A stretch of DNA of 64,000 nucleotides, from positions 813,195 to 877,194 of the forward strand of contig NZ_SHKS01000001.1 in the NCBI RefSeq assembly GCF_004217285.1, given 5' to 3'. This document shows, in pieces, positions 19,150 through 27,546 of the stretch. The notes under the pieces are model-generated. The model worked only from the letters and a program-made list of their open reading frames with translations, was not told where the DNA came from and searched no databases. The stretch's first letter is position 1. Each line of letters opens with the position of its first letter. This DNA comes from Streptomyces sp. BK239. Lineage in GTDB: Bacteria; Actinomycetota; Actinomycetes; Streptomycetales; Streptomycetaceae. The translations under genes and the position numbers were made by a program.

Positions 19150-19470
19150 ATGTCCGCCGGCTATGCCTGGTCCCGCGACGAGGCGGCCACGGACGGGGAC
19201 ACGGTGGGCTCCGGCGCGTTCGAATTCCTTCTCACCACGGCCGCTTCCTGGGTCCTGATGCCCCTTCTGCTGTGGGCCGGGCTGCGGGTGGCGGTGGACG
19301 CCCTCACCGCCGTGCCGGTGGCCGTCGGCGGGTTGCTCTGGGCGGTGGGCTCCGGGTACTGCATCGACGACCTCGACCGGCCGGGAGGGCACATACCGGT
19401 CGTGGCCCTCGCCGCGTACGTCCTGCTCGGCGCGGTGCTGGTCGGGGCAAGCCCCGACCGCCGCGACTGA
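19150..19470 (+). CDS. Small integral membrane protein, start uncertain
   Basis: Predicted 106 residues from ATG 19150, with three hydrophobic segments (about 24-40, 45-63, 82-99). The reading frame stays open back to the stop of the lipoprotein gene. In-frame bases from 19081 (ATC) would add IRYARHVKGALIFSGATAAC, a plausible extra membrane helix, and GAGGA sits seven bases before that ATC. So the real protein may begin at 19081 with a non-standard start or with a mutated ATG. It lies 42-111 bp behind the lipoprotein gene and is probably co-transcribed with it. No function can be assigned. Confidence 0.65.
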   Translation: MSAGYAWSRDEAATDGDTVGSGAFEFLLTTAASWVLMPLLLWAGLRVAVDALTAVPVAVGGLLWAVGSGYCIDDLDRPGGHIPVVALAAYVLLGAVLVGASPDRRD

Positions 19471-19500
19471 GGTCCCCTTCCCGCCGCCGGTCGCGGGTGG

Positions 19501-19944
19501 TCAGTCCTCCCGGGGAAGGCCGGCCAGTACCTCGTGGAGCGGCTCCTTCGCCCGGCGGCGGTACTCCTGGATCGACCAGCCGTTGCCGTCCGGGTCGGTG
19601 AAGTACATGAACGTCGCGCCGTCCGCTTCGGAGTAACGGACCGGTTCGGAGACGTCCAGGCCGCGCGCGACCAGCTCCGCGCGGGCGGCCTCGATGTCGG
19701 CCACGCACAGCTGGAGCCCCTGGTACGACCCGGGCGCCGGGCGCGGTCCCTTCGTCATGTCCCAGATGCTGTCGCCCAGAGCGATCGAACAGCCCGAGCC
19801 GGGCGGGGTCAGCTGGACGATCCGCATGCCCGGCATGACCTCCTGGTCGATGTCGACGTGGAACCCGGCCTTGTCGCGGTAGAAGTCCCGGGCCCGGTCG
19901 ATGTCGCTGACGGGCAACGGGACGACTTCCAAGGTGTAGTGCAT
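19501..19944 (-). CDS. VOC (glyoxalase/bleomycin-resistance) superfamily protein
   Basis: A 147-residue single-domain protein with two beta-alpha-beta-beta-beta modules: module 1 LEVVPLPVSDIDRARDFYRD, module 2 YQGLQLCVADIEAARAELVA, ending in FTDPDGNGWSIQEYRRR with a likely metal Glu. The superfamily includes glyoxalase I, dioxygenases and drug-binding proteins, so the reaction is unknown. Start ATG 19944. It faces the membrane-protein gene tail to tail (30-bp gap). A GC-rich repeated region separates it from glnE. Confidence 0.85.
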   Translation of the reverse strand: MHYTLEVVPLPVSDIDRARDFYRDKAGFHVDIDQEVMPGMRIVQLTPPGSGCSIALGDSIWDMTKGPRPAPGSYQGLQLCVADIEAARAELVARGLDVSEPVRYSEADGATFMYFTDPDGNGWSIQEYRRRAKEPLHEVLAGLPRED

Positions 19945-20029
19945 CGCTGTTCCCTTCCCCTGAGGCGTGCGTGCCGCTGCCTGCGGCTCTCCACACCGAA
20001 GCCGAAAACCGGCCGCCGCGCCACCGCGC

Positions 20030-20250
20030 CGCCCCGCCTGCCGCCGGTTCACGCCACCGCGCCGTCCCGTGCCCGGCTGGTTCGCGTGACGAGGCGGGTC
20101 CGTCGGCGGCGGGTTCGCATCCGCGCCGTCCCGCCTGGCCGCCGGTTCGCGTCGCCGCGCCGTCCCGGCTGGCCGCCGGTTCACGTCGCCGGGTCGGCGC
20201 CAACGCGCCATCCCGCCTGGCCGCCGGTTCGCGCCGCCGTCGTGTCCGGC
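20030..20250. repeat. Degenerate GC-rich tandem repeat upstream of glnE
   Basis: About six imperfect copies of a 33-34 bp unit containing GCGCCGTCCCGCCTGGCCGC followed by CGGTTCGCG. The copies at 20130-20175 and 20175-20240 are the best preserved. The surrounding gap (19945-20343) has no credible gene; reading frames through it are long only because stops are rare in this composition. Bases 20251-20343 hold a possible glnE -10 element (TAGGCT, 20301-20306). Confidence 0.7.
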
Positions 20251-20343
20251 CGCGGCCGCTTTCCGGCGCTTGTCCCGGCGCTTCGGCCCAGGTCTGCGGT
20301 TAGGCTCGGTGGGTACGACCTTGATCGGACTGAGGAGGCCGGG

Positions 20344-23300
20344 ATGACGGGGCCGGGACGCAGGAGCAGTACCTTCACTCGGCTGCTGCGGCACGGTTTC
20401 ACCGACCCCTCCGCCGCCGAACGCCTCCTCGACGGCGGCGAGCTGGCCGCCGTGCGCAACGACCCCGTCCTGCTGGAGGCCCTCGGCCGGACCGCCGACC
20501 CCGACCTCGCGCTGCACGGACTCGTACGGCTGCTGGAAGCACAGCCCGGGGCGACCGCACGGCGAGAACTGCTCGACACCGTGATCGCCGCCAAGCCGCT
20601 GCGGGACCGGCTGCTCGGGGTGCTCGGCGCGTCCGCCGCGCTCGCCGACCACCTCGCCCGGCACCCGCGGGACTGGGAGGCCCTCGTCACCTACGAGCCG
20701 CGCGACCTCCACCCCGGGGTGGAGGAGTTCGAACGCGGGCTCGCCGAGGCGGACGACCCCGTCTCGCTGCGCGTCGCCTACCGCCGGTGCCTGCTGTCCA
20801 TAGCCGCGCGGGACGTGTGCGGGACCACCGACGTCGCCGAGACCGCCGCCGAGCTGGCGGACCTCGCGACGGCCACCCTGCGCGCCGCCCTCGCGCTGGC
20901 CCGCGCCGCCGCGCCCGACGACGCCGCGCTGTGCCGGCTCGCCGTCATCGCGATGGGCAAGTGCGGCGGGCACGAACTCAACTACGTCTCCGACGTGGAC
21001 GTCATCTTCGTCGGCGAGGCCGTCGAGGGCGCCGACGAGGGCAAGGCGCTGCGCGCCGCCACCAAGCTCGCCTCGCACATGATGCGGATCTGCTCCGAGA
21101 CCACCGTGGAAGGCTCGATCTGGCCCGTCGACGCCAACCTGCGCCCCGAGGGACGCAACGGACCGCTGGTGCGCACCCTCAGCAGCCACCTCGCCTACTA
21201 CCAGCGCTGGGCCAAGACCTGGGAGTTCCAGGCCCTGCTCAAGGCCCGGCCGGTCGCCGGCGACCTCGGCCTCGGCGAGGAGTACGTCGCCGCCGTCGGG
21301 CCGATGGTGTGGCAGGCCGCCGAGCGGGAGAACTTCGTCGCCGACGTGCAGAAGATGCGGCGCCGGGTCGTGGAGAACATCCCCGCCGCCGAGGTCGAGC
21401 GCGAGCTGAAACTCGGGCCGGGCGGTCTGCGGGACGTCGAGTTCGCCGTCCAGCTGCTCCAGCTGGTGCACGGGCGCGCGGACGCCTCCCTGCGCAGCGG
21501 CACGACCCTGAACGCGCTGCAGGCGCTGGCCGCCGGCGGGTACGTGGGGCGGACGGACGCCGTGCAGCTCGACGACGCCTACCGCTTCCTGCGGTCCATG
21601 GAGCACCGGATCCAGCTGTACCGGCTGCGGCGCACCCATCTCGTGCCCGAGGACGAGAGCGACCAGCGGCGGCTCGGACGGTCGCTGGGGCTGCGCTCCG
21701 ACCCCGTGGGCGAGCTCAACCGCGAGTGGAAGCGGCACGCCGCCGTGGTGCGGCGGTTGCACGAGAAGCTGTTCTACCGGCCGCTGCTCGACGCCGTCGC
21801 CCAACTCGCGCCGGGTGAGGCCAGGTTGAGTACGGTCGCCGCCCGGGAGCGGCTCGTCGCGCTGGGATACGCCGACCCCGCGGCCGCGCTGCGGCACCTG
21901 GAGGCGCTGGCCTCCGGGGTGTCGCGCAAGGCCGCCATCCAGCGGACGCTGCTGCCCGTGCTGCTCGGCTGGTTCGCCGACTCCGCCGACCCCGACGCCG
22001 GACTGCTGAACTTCCGCAAGGTGTCCGACGCGCTCGGCAAGACCCCCTGGTACCTGCGCCTCCTGCGCGACGAGGGCGCCGCCGCGGAGAACCTCGCCCG
22101 GGTGCTGTCCGCCGGGCGGCTCGCCCCCGACCTGCTGATGCGCGCCCCGGAAGCCGTGGCGCTGCTCGGCGACGGCGACGGCGGGCGCGGCGGCCTGGGC
22201 GTGGGCGGCGGCCTGGAGCCGCGCGGGCGCAGGGCTCTCGAGCAGGAGATACTCGCCGCCGTCGGCCGCGCGGACGGTGCGGTCCAGGCCGTCACCGCCG
22301 CGCGCGGCGTCCGGCGGCGCGAGCTGTTCCGTACGGCCGCCGCGGACATCGTCGGCTCCTACGGCACCGAGTCCCAGCCCGCCGAGGCCGACCAGGGCGC
22401 CCTGGTGGACCTCGTCGGCGGGGCGGTGTCCGACCTCACGGCGGCGACCCTCGCCGGAACCCTGCGCGCGGTCGTGCGCGCGGGCTGGGGGGACACCCTG
22501 CCCACCCGGTTCGCGATCATCGGCATGGGCCGGTTCGGCGGGCACGAGCTGGGCTACGGCTCGGACGCCGACGTCGTCTTCGTCCACGAGGCGCGGGAGG
22601 GCGTCGGGGAGGAGGAGGCCGCGCGGGCCGCCGCGGCCGTCGTGGCGGAGATGCGGCGGCTGCTGCAGCTCCCGAGCGCGGATCCGCCGCTGCTGGTCGA
22701 CGCCGATCTGCGGCCCGAGGGGAAGTCGGGGCCGCTGGTGCGGACCCTGAAGTCGTACGAGGCGTACTACCGGCGGTGGTCGCTGGTGTGGGAGTCGCAG
22801 GCGCTGCTGCGGGCTGAACCGGTCGCCGGGGACGAGGAGCTGGCCGGGCGGTTCATGGAGCTCGTCGACCCGCTGCGGTATCCGCGGGGCGGGCTGGGCG
22901 AGGAGGCCGTGCGGGAGATCCGGCGGCTGAAGGCGCGGATGGAGTCGGAGCGGCTGCCGCGGGGGTCCGATCCCAAGCTGCACACCAAGCTGGGGCCCGG
23001 CGGGCTGTCCGACGTGGAGTGGACCGTGCAGTTGCTGCAGCTGCGGCACGGCGCCGAGGAGCCGGGGCTGCGGACCACGCGGACGCGTGCCGCGCTGGCC
23101 GCCGCGCGGGACGCGGGGCTGCTGTCGGAGGAGGACGCGGCGACGCTCGACGAGGCGTGGGTGCTGGCCACCCGGGTGCGCAACGCGGTGATGCTGGTGC
23201 GGGGGCGGGCGGGCGACACGTTCCCGTCGGACGCCCGGGAGCTGGGGGCTGTGGGGCGGTATCTGGGGTACGGGCCGGGGCGGGTGGGCGACATGCTGGA

Positions 23301-23364
23301 CGACTACCGCCGCACGGCCCGGCGGGCCCGGACCGTGGTGGACGAGCTGTTCTACGGCGGATGA
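20344..23364 (+). CDS. glnE: Glutamine synthetase adenylyltransferase/deadenylase (GlnE)
   Basis: A 1006-residue two-headed enzyme that adds AMP to, and removes it from, the regulatory tyrosine of GlnA, so tuning ammonia assimilation. Each half has a nucleotidyltransferase fold: GKCGGHELNYVSDVDVIFV (near residue 205-220; deadenylylating half) and GRFGGHELGYGSDADVVFV (near 730-745; adenylylating half), with the DxD metal motif in both. KLGPGGLRDVEF and KLGPGGLSDVEW repeat after each. ATG 20344 has GAGGAGG five bases upstream. It stands alone, bordered on both sides by GC-rich tandem repeats. The target GlnA is encoded at 55547-56956 in this window. Confidence 0.96.
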   Translation: MTGPGRRSSTFTRLLRHGFTDPSAAERLLDGGELAAVRNDPVLLEALGRTADPDLALHGLVRLLEAQPGATARRELLDTVIAAKPLRDRLLGVLGASAALADHLARHPRDWEALVTYEPRDLHPGVEEFERGLAEADDPVSLRVAYRRCLLSIAARDVCGTTDVAETAAELADLATATLRAALALARAAAPDDAALCRLAVIAMGKCGGHELNYVSDVDVIFVGEAVEGADEGKALRAATKLASHMMRICSETTVEGSIWPVDANLRPEGRNGPLVRTLSSHLAYYQRWAKTWEFQALLKARPVAGDLGLGEEYVAAVGPMVWQAAERENFVADVQKMRRRVVENIPAAEVERELKLGPGGLRDVEFAVQLLQLVHGRADASLRSGTTLNALQALAAGGYVGRTDAVQLDDAYRFLRSMEHRIQLYRLRRTHLVPEDESDQRRLGRSLGLRSDPVGELNREWKRHAAVVRRLHEKLFYRPLLDAVAQLAPGEARLSTVAARERLVALGYADPAAALRHLEALASGVSRKAAIQRTLLPVLLGWFADSADPDAGLLNFRKVSDALGKTPWYLRLLRDEGAAAENLARVLSAGRLAPDLLMRAPEAVALLGDGDGGRGGLGVGGGLEPRGRRALEQEILAAVGRADGAVQAVTAARGVRRRELFRTAAADIVGSYGTESQPAEADQGALVDLVGGAVSDLTAATLAGTLRAVVRAGWGDTLPTRFAIIGMGRFGGHELGYGSDADVVFVHEAREGVGEEEAARAAAAVVAEMRRLLQLPSADPPLLVDADLRPEGKSGPLVRTLKSYEAYYRRWSLVWESQALLRAEPVAGDEELAGRFMELVDPLRYPRGGLGEEAVREIRRLKARMESERLPRGSDPKLHTKLGPGGLSDVEWTVQLLQLRHGAEEPGLRTTRTRAALAAARDAGLLSEEDAATLDEAWVLATRVRNAVMLVRGRAGDTFPSDARELGAVGRYLGYGPGRVGDMLDDYRRTARRARTVVDELFYGG

Positions 23365-23369
23365 GCCCC

Positions 23370-23845
23370 CGCCCCGGGCAGGCCACGCCCTGTGCAGTCG
23401 CGTCCCGGGGCAGACACGCGCCTCGTGTGGCCGCGCCCCGGGCGACACGCGCCTCGTGTGGCCGCGCCCCGGGCGACACGCGCCTCGTGTGGCCGCGCCC
23501 CGGGCGACACACGCCTCGTGTGGCCGCGCCCCGGGCGGGACGCGCCTCGTGTGGCCGCGCCCCAGGCAGGCCACGGCCTGTGCGGCCGCGCCCTGGGGCG
23601 GGACACACGCCTCTTGTGGCCGCGCCCTGGGCCGGACGTGTCTCGTGTGGCCGTGCCCCGGTCGGGGCCAAGCCCTCTGCATCCGCGCCCGCGCGGACAC
23701 GCCCCGTGTAACCGCGCCGGGCGGGCCGCGCCCTGTGCATCCGCGCCCGCGCGGACACGCCCCGTGTAACCGCGCCGGGCGGGCCGCGCCCTCTGCACCC
23801 GCGCCCGCGCGGACACGCCCCGTAGCCGCCCCGCGCGGGCCACGC
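23370..23845. repeat. 31-bp minisatellite with hairpin-forming units between glnE and PAP2 gene
   Basis: Exact 31-bp periodicity from 23401: units start at 23401, 23432, 23463, 23494, 23525 and 23556, with core ACACGCGCCTCGTGTGG. Divergent units of 28-34 bp continue to about 23840, including a duplicated two-part 58-bp block (23685-23815). Most units carry ACACG-N5-CGTGT, a small hairpin. The array fills the gap between two convergent genes, so it may act as a multiple terminator. Because 31 is not a multiple of three, translated frames across it are artefacts. Confidence 0.88.
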
Positions 23846-23846
23846 C

Positions 23847-24683
23847 CTACGTCTCCGGGAGCAGCACGCCCGGTGCCGTCGTCCTCGGGAGGCGGTGCGG
23901 GAGGGTGCCGTACCAGAGGCGGGACAGGGCGCAGCCGAAGGCGAGGCACAGGGCGCCGCCCACCGCGTCCAGCCAGAAGTGGTTGGCGGTGGCGACGATC
24001 ACCACCAGGGTGAGGGTCGGGTAGAGCAGGCTCAGGACGCGGGCCCAGGGCGTCGCGGCCAGGGCGAAGACCGTCAGACCGCACCACAGGGACCAGCCGA
24101 TGTGCATGGACGGCATCGCGGCGTACTGGTTGGACATGCTCTTCAGGTCGCCGGAGGCCATCGAGCCCCAGGTCCGGTGGACCACCACCGTGTCGACGAA
24201 GTGGGCGCCGGTCATCAGACGCGGCGGCGCCAGCGGGTAGAAGTAGTAGCCGGCCAGGGCCACGCCCGTGGTCGCGAAGAGGCCCAGCCGGCAGGCGGCG
24301 TAGCGGCCGGGGTGGGCGCGGTAGAGCCAGACCAGCACGCCGAGGGTGACGACGAAGTGCAGGGTGGCGTAGTAGTAGTTCATCCCGACGATGAGCCAGG
24401 TCGCCGAGTTGACGGTGTGGTTGATGGACTGTTCGGCCGCGATGCCGAGCTGGTGCTCGGCCCGCCAGATCCAGTCGGCGTTGCGCAGCGCCTCGGTCCG
24501 CTGTTCCGGGACCGCGTTGCGGATCAGGGAGTACGTCCAGTAACTCAGTGCGATGAGCAGGACCTCGAACCACACCCGGGGCCGGCGGGGAGCGCGCAGC
24601 CGCCGCAGGGGGTTCGCGGCCGTGAAAGGGTGTGGGACGGCCTTGTCGTGGCCTTCCGGACATGTCACGGTCGGTTCGCCCAT
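23847..24683 (-). CDS. PAP2-family membrane phosphatase/phosphotransferase
   Basis: A 278-residue membrane protein with about six helices. The phosphatase motifs of the PAP2 (inositolphosphotransferase-like, aureobasidin-type) family are present: YYFYPLAPPR, AMPSMHIGWS (catalytic-site His) and ANHFWLDAVGG (His and Asp of the final motif). It probably transfers or removes phosphate from a lipid or polyprenyl/inositol substrate on the outer face of the membrane; the exact substrate is not evident. ATG 24683 was chosen; an in-frame ATG two codons upstream exists. It is followed by the minisatellite and preceded by the malR gene on the same strand (78-bp gap). Confidence 0.88.
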   Translation of the reverse strand: MGEPTVTCPEGHDKAVPHPFTAANPLRRLRAPRRPRVWFEVLLIALSYWTYSLIRNAVPEQRTEALRNADWIWRAEHQLGIAAEQSINHTVNSATWLIVGMNYYYATLHFVVTLGVLVWLYRAHPGRYAACRLGLFATTGVALAGYYFYPLAPPRLMTGAHFVDTVVVHRTWGSMASGDLKSMSNQYAAMPSMHIGWSLWCGLTVFALAATPWARVLSLLYPTLTLVVIVATANHFWLDAVGGALCLAFGCALSRLWYGTLPHRLPRTTAPGVLLPET

Positions 24684-24761
24684 GGACACAAAGTCTGCCA
24701 GATCGGCGTTATCTCCGAATCGTCCCTCGGTGTCGTCCCACCCGCATGCCGAGGGGAGAGC

Positions 24762-25790
24762 TCACGCGCGGTTGCGGTCCCCGGAGGCGGTGGAGCCGCG
24801 GACGACCAGTTCCGGCATGAACACGAACTCACTGTGCGGGGCGGGTGTGCCGCCGATCTCCTCCAGGAGCGTGCGCACGGCGGCCTGGCCCATCGCGGGC
24901 ACCGGCTTGCGGATGGTCGTCAGGGGCGGGTCGGTGAAGGCGATCAGCGGGGAGTCGTCGAAACCGACCACGGAGACGTCCTTGGGGACGTCGAGGCCCC
25001 GTTGGCGGGCCGCCCGGATCGCGCCCAGGGCCATCATGTCGCTGGCGCAGACCACCGCCGTGCAGTCCCTCTCCAACAGGGCGGCGGCGGCCGCCTGGCC
25101 CCCCTCCAGGGTGTACAGGGAGTGCTGGACCAGCTCCGACTCGATGGTCTCGGGGCTGATGCCCAGCTGCTCCTGCACGGCGCGGACGAAGCCCTCTATC
25201 TTGCGCTGCACGGGGACGAAGCGCTTCGGGCCGAGGGCGAGGCCGATGCGGGTGTGGCCGAGGGAGACCAGATGGGTGACCGCGAGGATCATCGCCGCGC
25301 GGTCGTCGGGGGAGATGAAGGGGGCCTGGACCTTCGGCGAGAACCCGTCGACCAGGACGAAGGGAACGCCCTGTGCGCGCAGTTGCTCGTAGCGCTGCAT
25401 GTCGGCCGTGGTGTCCGCGTGCAGCCCCGATACGTAGATGATGCCGGCGACGCCGCGGTCGACCAGCATCTCGGTCAGCTCGTCCTCGGTGGAGCCGCCC
25501 GGGGTCTGGGTGGCGAGGACCGGCGTGTAGCCCTGGCGGGTGAGGGCCTGGCCGATGACCTGGGCCAGCGCCGGGAAGATCGGGTTCTCCAGCTCCGGCG
25601 TGATGAGGCCGACGAGGCCCGCGCTGCGCTGCCGCAGCCGGACGGGGCGCTCGTAGCCCAGCACGTCGAGGGCGGCGAGCACGGACTCACGGGTGGTGGC
25701 GGCGACGCCGGGCTTGCCGTTGAGCACCCGGCTGACGGTCGCTTCGCTCACCCCCGCCTGCGCTGCGATGTCGGCAAGCCGTGTGGTCAC
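24762..25790 (-). CDS. malR: LacI-family maltose/maltodextrin repressor MalR
   Basis: A 342-residue LacI-type repressor. The helix-turn-helix is TRLADIAAQAGVSEATVSRV, the hinge helix follows (ESVLAALDVLGYERP), and the rest is a periplasmic-binding-like sugar domain (LVGLITPELENPIFPAL, VVGFDDSPLIAFTDPPLTT). It is divergent from malE and by known orthology represses malEFG and amylase genes. GTG 25790 fits published MalR proteins but has no ribosome site. ATG 25883 is in frame, has GAGGGAG five bases upstream and would add a 31-residue Pro/Gly/Arg-rich tail. Both are possible. Two CTTGCAG sequences upstream suggest autoregulation. Confidence 0.9.
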   Translation of the reverse strand: MTTRLADIAAQAGVSEATVSRVLNGKPGVAATTRESVLAALDVLGYERPVRLRQRSAGLVGLITPELENPIFPALAQVIGQALTRQGYTPVLATQTPGGSTEDELTEMLVDRGVAGIIYVSGLHADTTADMQRYEQLRAQGVPFVLVDGFSPKVQAPFISPDDRAAMILAVTHLVSLGHTRIGLALGPKRFVPVQRKIEGFVRAVQEQLGISPETIESELVQHSLYTLEGGQAAAAALLERDCTAVVCASDMMALGAIRAARQRGLDVPKDVSVVGFDDSPLIAFTDPPLTTIRKPVPAMGQAAVRTLLEEIGGTPAPHSEFVFMPELVVRGSTASGDRNRA

Positions 25791-25913
25791 AGGGCTGGAC
25801 TGTACCCGCCGGGTGACACCCGGCGCACCGGACGGCCGTAGTGGCCGACCGGTCGAACGGCCGGGCCCGGGCTGCTGTGTCATCGCGCTCCCTCTTGAAA
25901 GTGAAGGCAAGGG

Positions 25914-25930
25914 CTTGCAGAGCCTTGCAG
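25914..25930. promoter_or_regulatory. Tandem CTTGCAG motifs (probable MalR sites) near malR
   Basis: CTTGCAG occurs at 25914-25920 and again at 25924-25930, ten bases apart, one helical turn. As I recall, Streptomyces MalR was reported to recognise CTTGCAG-like sequences. The location suits repression of malR itself. Confidence 0.6.
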
Positions 25931-26015
25931 GGGCGTCCGTATAGCGCTCGACCCTTGTGAACAAGCGTCTCATGGCGGTCGCCGAGAGGTCACGCCCGGA
26001 TAACTTCGAAGCCGT

Positions 26016-26049
26016 CTTGCGCTTTTTTGCTGCAAGGTCTTTCGCAACG
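26016..26049. promoter_or_regulatory. MalR-type operator upstream of malE
   Basis: CTTGC (26016-26020) and GCAAG (26032-26036) form an inverted repeat spanning a T tract. Overlapping it, TTGCTGCAA followed by TTTCGCAACG matches the TTGCTGYAA-N4-TTTC pattern found upstream of the amylase and pullulanase genes. It lies about 135-165 bp before the malE start. Confidence 0.55.
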
Positions 26050-26182
26050 CTTACAACGCTGTTACGTTCACGTCGCCCGGCGGCCGCCGCAACGGCGCAG
26101 TCGGCAAGTCGGCAAGTCGACAGGGGTGCGGACGGGACCGCCCCCTGCGGCTACTCGGGCCTTCACCCTCAAGGAGAACTCA

Positions 26183-27454
26183 ATGCGGCGTGGCATAGCG
26201 GCCAGCGCGCTGGTGGCGTCCCTCGCCCTCGCGGCGACGGCGTGCGGCGGGAGCGACAGCGGCGACTCGGCCGGCGGCCCGGTCACCATCACCTGGTGGG
26301 ACACCTCCAACGCCACCAACGAGGCGCCGACGTACCAGGCCCTGGTCAAGGAGTTCGAGGCCGCCAACAAGGACATCAAGGTCAAGTACGTCAACGTCCC
26401 CTTCGACCAGGCGCAGAACAAGTTCGACACCGCCGCCGGCTCCAAGGGCGCCCCGGACGTGCTGCGCTCGGAGGTCGGCTGGACCCCCGCCTTCGCCAAG
26501 AAGGGCTTCTTCCTGCCGCTGGACGGCACCGAGGCCCTCGCGGACCAGGCGAAGTTCAAGCCCAACCTGATCCAGCAGGCCCAGTACGAGGGCAAGACCT
26601 ACGGCGTGCCGATCGTCACCGACACGCTCGCGCTCGTCTACAACAAGCAGCTCTTCGCCAAGGCCGGCCTCACCGCCGCCCCGAAGACCTGGGACGAGCT
26701 GAAGACGGCCGCCGCCACCGTCAAGGACAAGACCGGCGTCGACGGCTACTGGGGCTCCACCCAGGCCTACTACGCCCAGTCCTTCCTCCACGGCGAGGGC
26801 GCCGACACCGTCGACGTCGAAGCCAAGAAGATCACCGTCAACTCGCCGGCCGCGAAGAAGGCGTACGGCACCTGGCTCGGCCTCTTCGACGGCAAGGGCC
26901 TGCACAAGGCCGACACCACCGCCGACGCCTACGCCCACATCCAGGACGCCTTCGTCAACGGCAAGGTCGCCGCGATCGTCCAGGGCCCCTGGGAGATCAC
27001 GAACTTCTACAAGGGCTCGGCGTTCAAGGACAAGGCCAACCTGGGCATCGCCACCGTCCCGGCCGGTTCCACCGGCAAGGCGGGCGCCCCGACCGGCGGC
27101 CACAACCTGTCGGTCTACGCCGGCTCCGACGCCGCCCACCAGAAGGCCGCGCTGAAGTTCCTCAACTTCATGACCTCCGCGAAGTCCCAGGCGACCGTCG
27201 CGCAGAAGAACTCCACGCTGCCCACCCGCGACGACGCCTACACCGACCAGGTCAAGGCCGACCCGGGCATCGCCGGCTACGGCGCCGTCCTGTCCGCCGC
27301 CCGGCCGCGCCCCGCGCTGCCGGAGTACAGCTCCCTGTGGGGCCCGCTCGACAGCGAGCTGCCCAAGATCGCGGGCGGCAAGGAGAGCCTCGACGAGGGC
27401 CTCGGCAACGCCGAGACGGCCATCGCCAAGCTGGTGCCCGACTTCGGCAAGTGA
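26183..27454 (+). CDS. malE: Maltose/maltodextrin-binding lipoprotein MalE
   Basis: A 423-residue extracellular solute-binding protein of the MalE/cluster-1 type. The signal peptide RRGIAASALVASLALAATAC ends at a lipidated Cys (near residue 20), so it is membrane-anchored. Binding-protein signatures include ITWWDTSNATNE, GVPIVTDTLALVYNKQLF, DAFVNGKVAAIVQGPWEI and GGHNLSV. It captures maltodextrins for MalFG. AAGGAGAA is six bases before ATG 26183. Two long hairpin-forming repeats separate it from malF, so malE mRNA may be more abundant than malFG mRNA. Confidence 0.95.
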   Translation: MRRGIAASALVASLALAATACGGSDSGDSAGGPVTITWWDTSNATNEAPTYQALVKEFEAANKDIKVKYVNVPFDQAQNKFDTAAGSKGAPDVLRSEVGWTPAFAKKGFFLPLDGTEALADQAKFKPNLIQQAQYEGKTYGVPIVTDTLALVYNKQLFAKAGLTAAPKTWDELKTAAATVKDKTGVDGYWGSTQAYYAQSFLHGEGADTVDVEAKKITVNSPAAKKAYGTWLGLFDGKGLHKADTTADAYAHIQDAFVNGKVAAIVQGPWEITNFYKGSAFKDKANLGIATVPAGSTGKAGAPTGGHNLSVYAGSDAAHQKAALKFLNFMTSAKSQATVAQKNSTLPTRDDAYTDQVKADPGIAGYGAVLSAARPRPALPEYSSLWGPLDSELPKIAGGKESLDEGLGNAETAIAKLVPDFGK

Positions 27455-27501
27455 GCCCCGCCGTGGCCGCCCTGGACGCCGGCCACACCGCGGGCACGCC
27501 C

Positions 27502-27538
27502 GGCCGCCGGACCTCCCTCGGGGGAAGGCCCGGCGGCC
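27502..27538 (+). terminator. Hairpin between malE and malF (attenuator/stabiliser)
   Basis: GGCCGCCGG (27502-27510) pairs exactly with CCGGCGGCC (27530-27538), with further partial pairing inside. It lies 47 bp after the malE stop and inside the operon, so it is more likely a partial terminator or an RNA end stabiliser than a full stop. Confidence 0.65.
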
Positions 27539-27546
27539 ACCGCCCC

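Larger units (their letters stand above)
25791..26182. other. malR-malE intergenic control region
   Basis: 392 bp if malR starts at 25790 (299 bp if it starts at 25883). It is more AT-rich around 25990-26065 than the surrounding genes, as expected for a promoter. It contains tandem CTTGCAG motifs near malR and CTTGC-N11-GCAAG near malE, then AAGGAGAA before the malE start. No gene is apparent. Confidence 0.75.

Noticed and set aside
19945..20343. Open frame upstream of and in frame with glnE
   Set aside because: It crosses the tandem repeat, opposes the VOC gene, and glnE has a strong ribosome site at ATG 20344.
23352..24013. Several long overlapping reading frames across the minisatellite on both strands
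   Set aside because: The 31-bp unit shifts frame at every copy and the products are only Arg/Pro/Ala/Gly repeats; the openness is due to rare stop codons in this composition.
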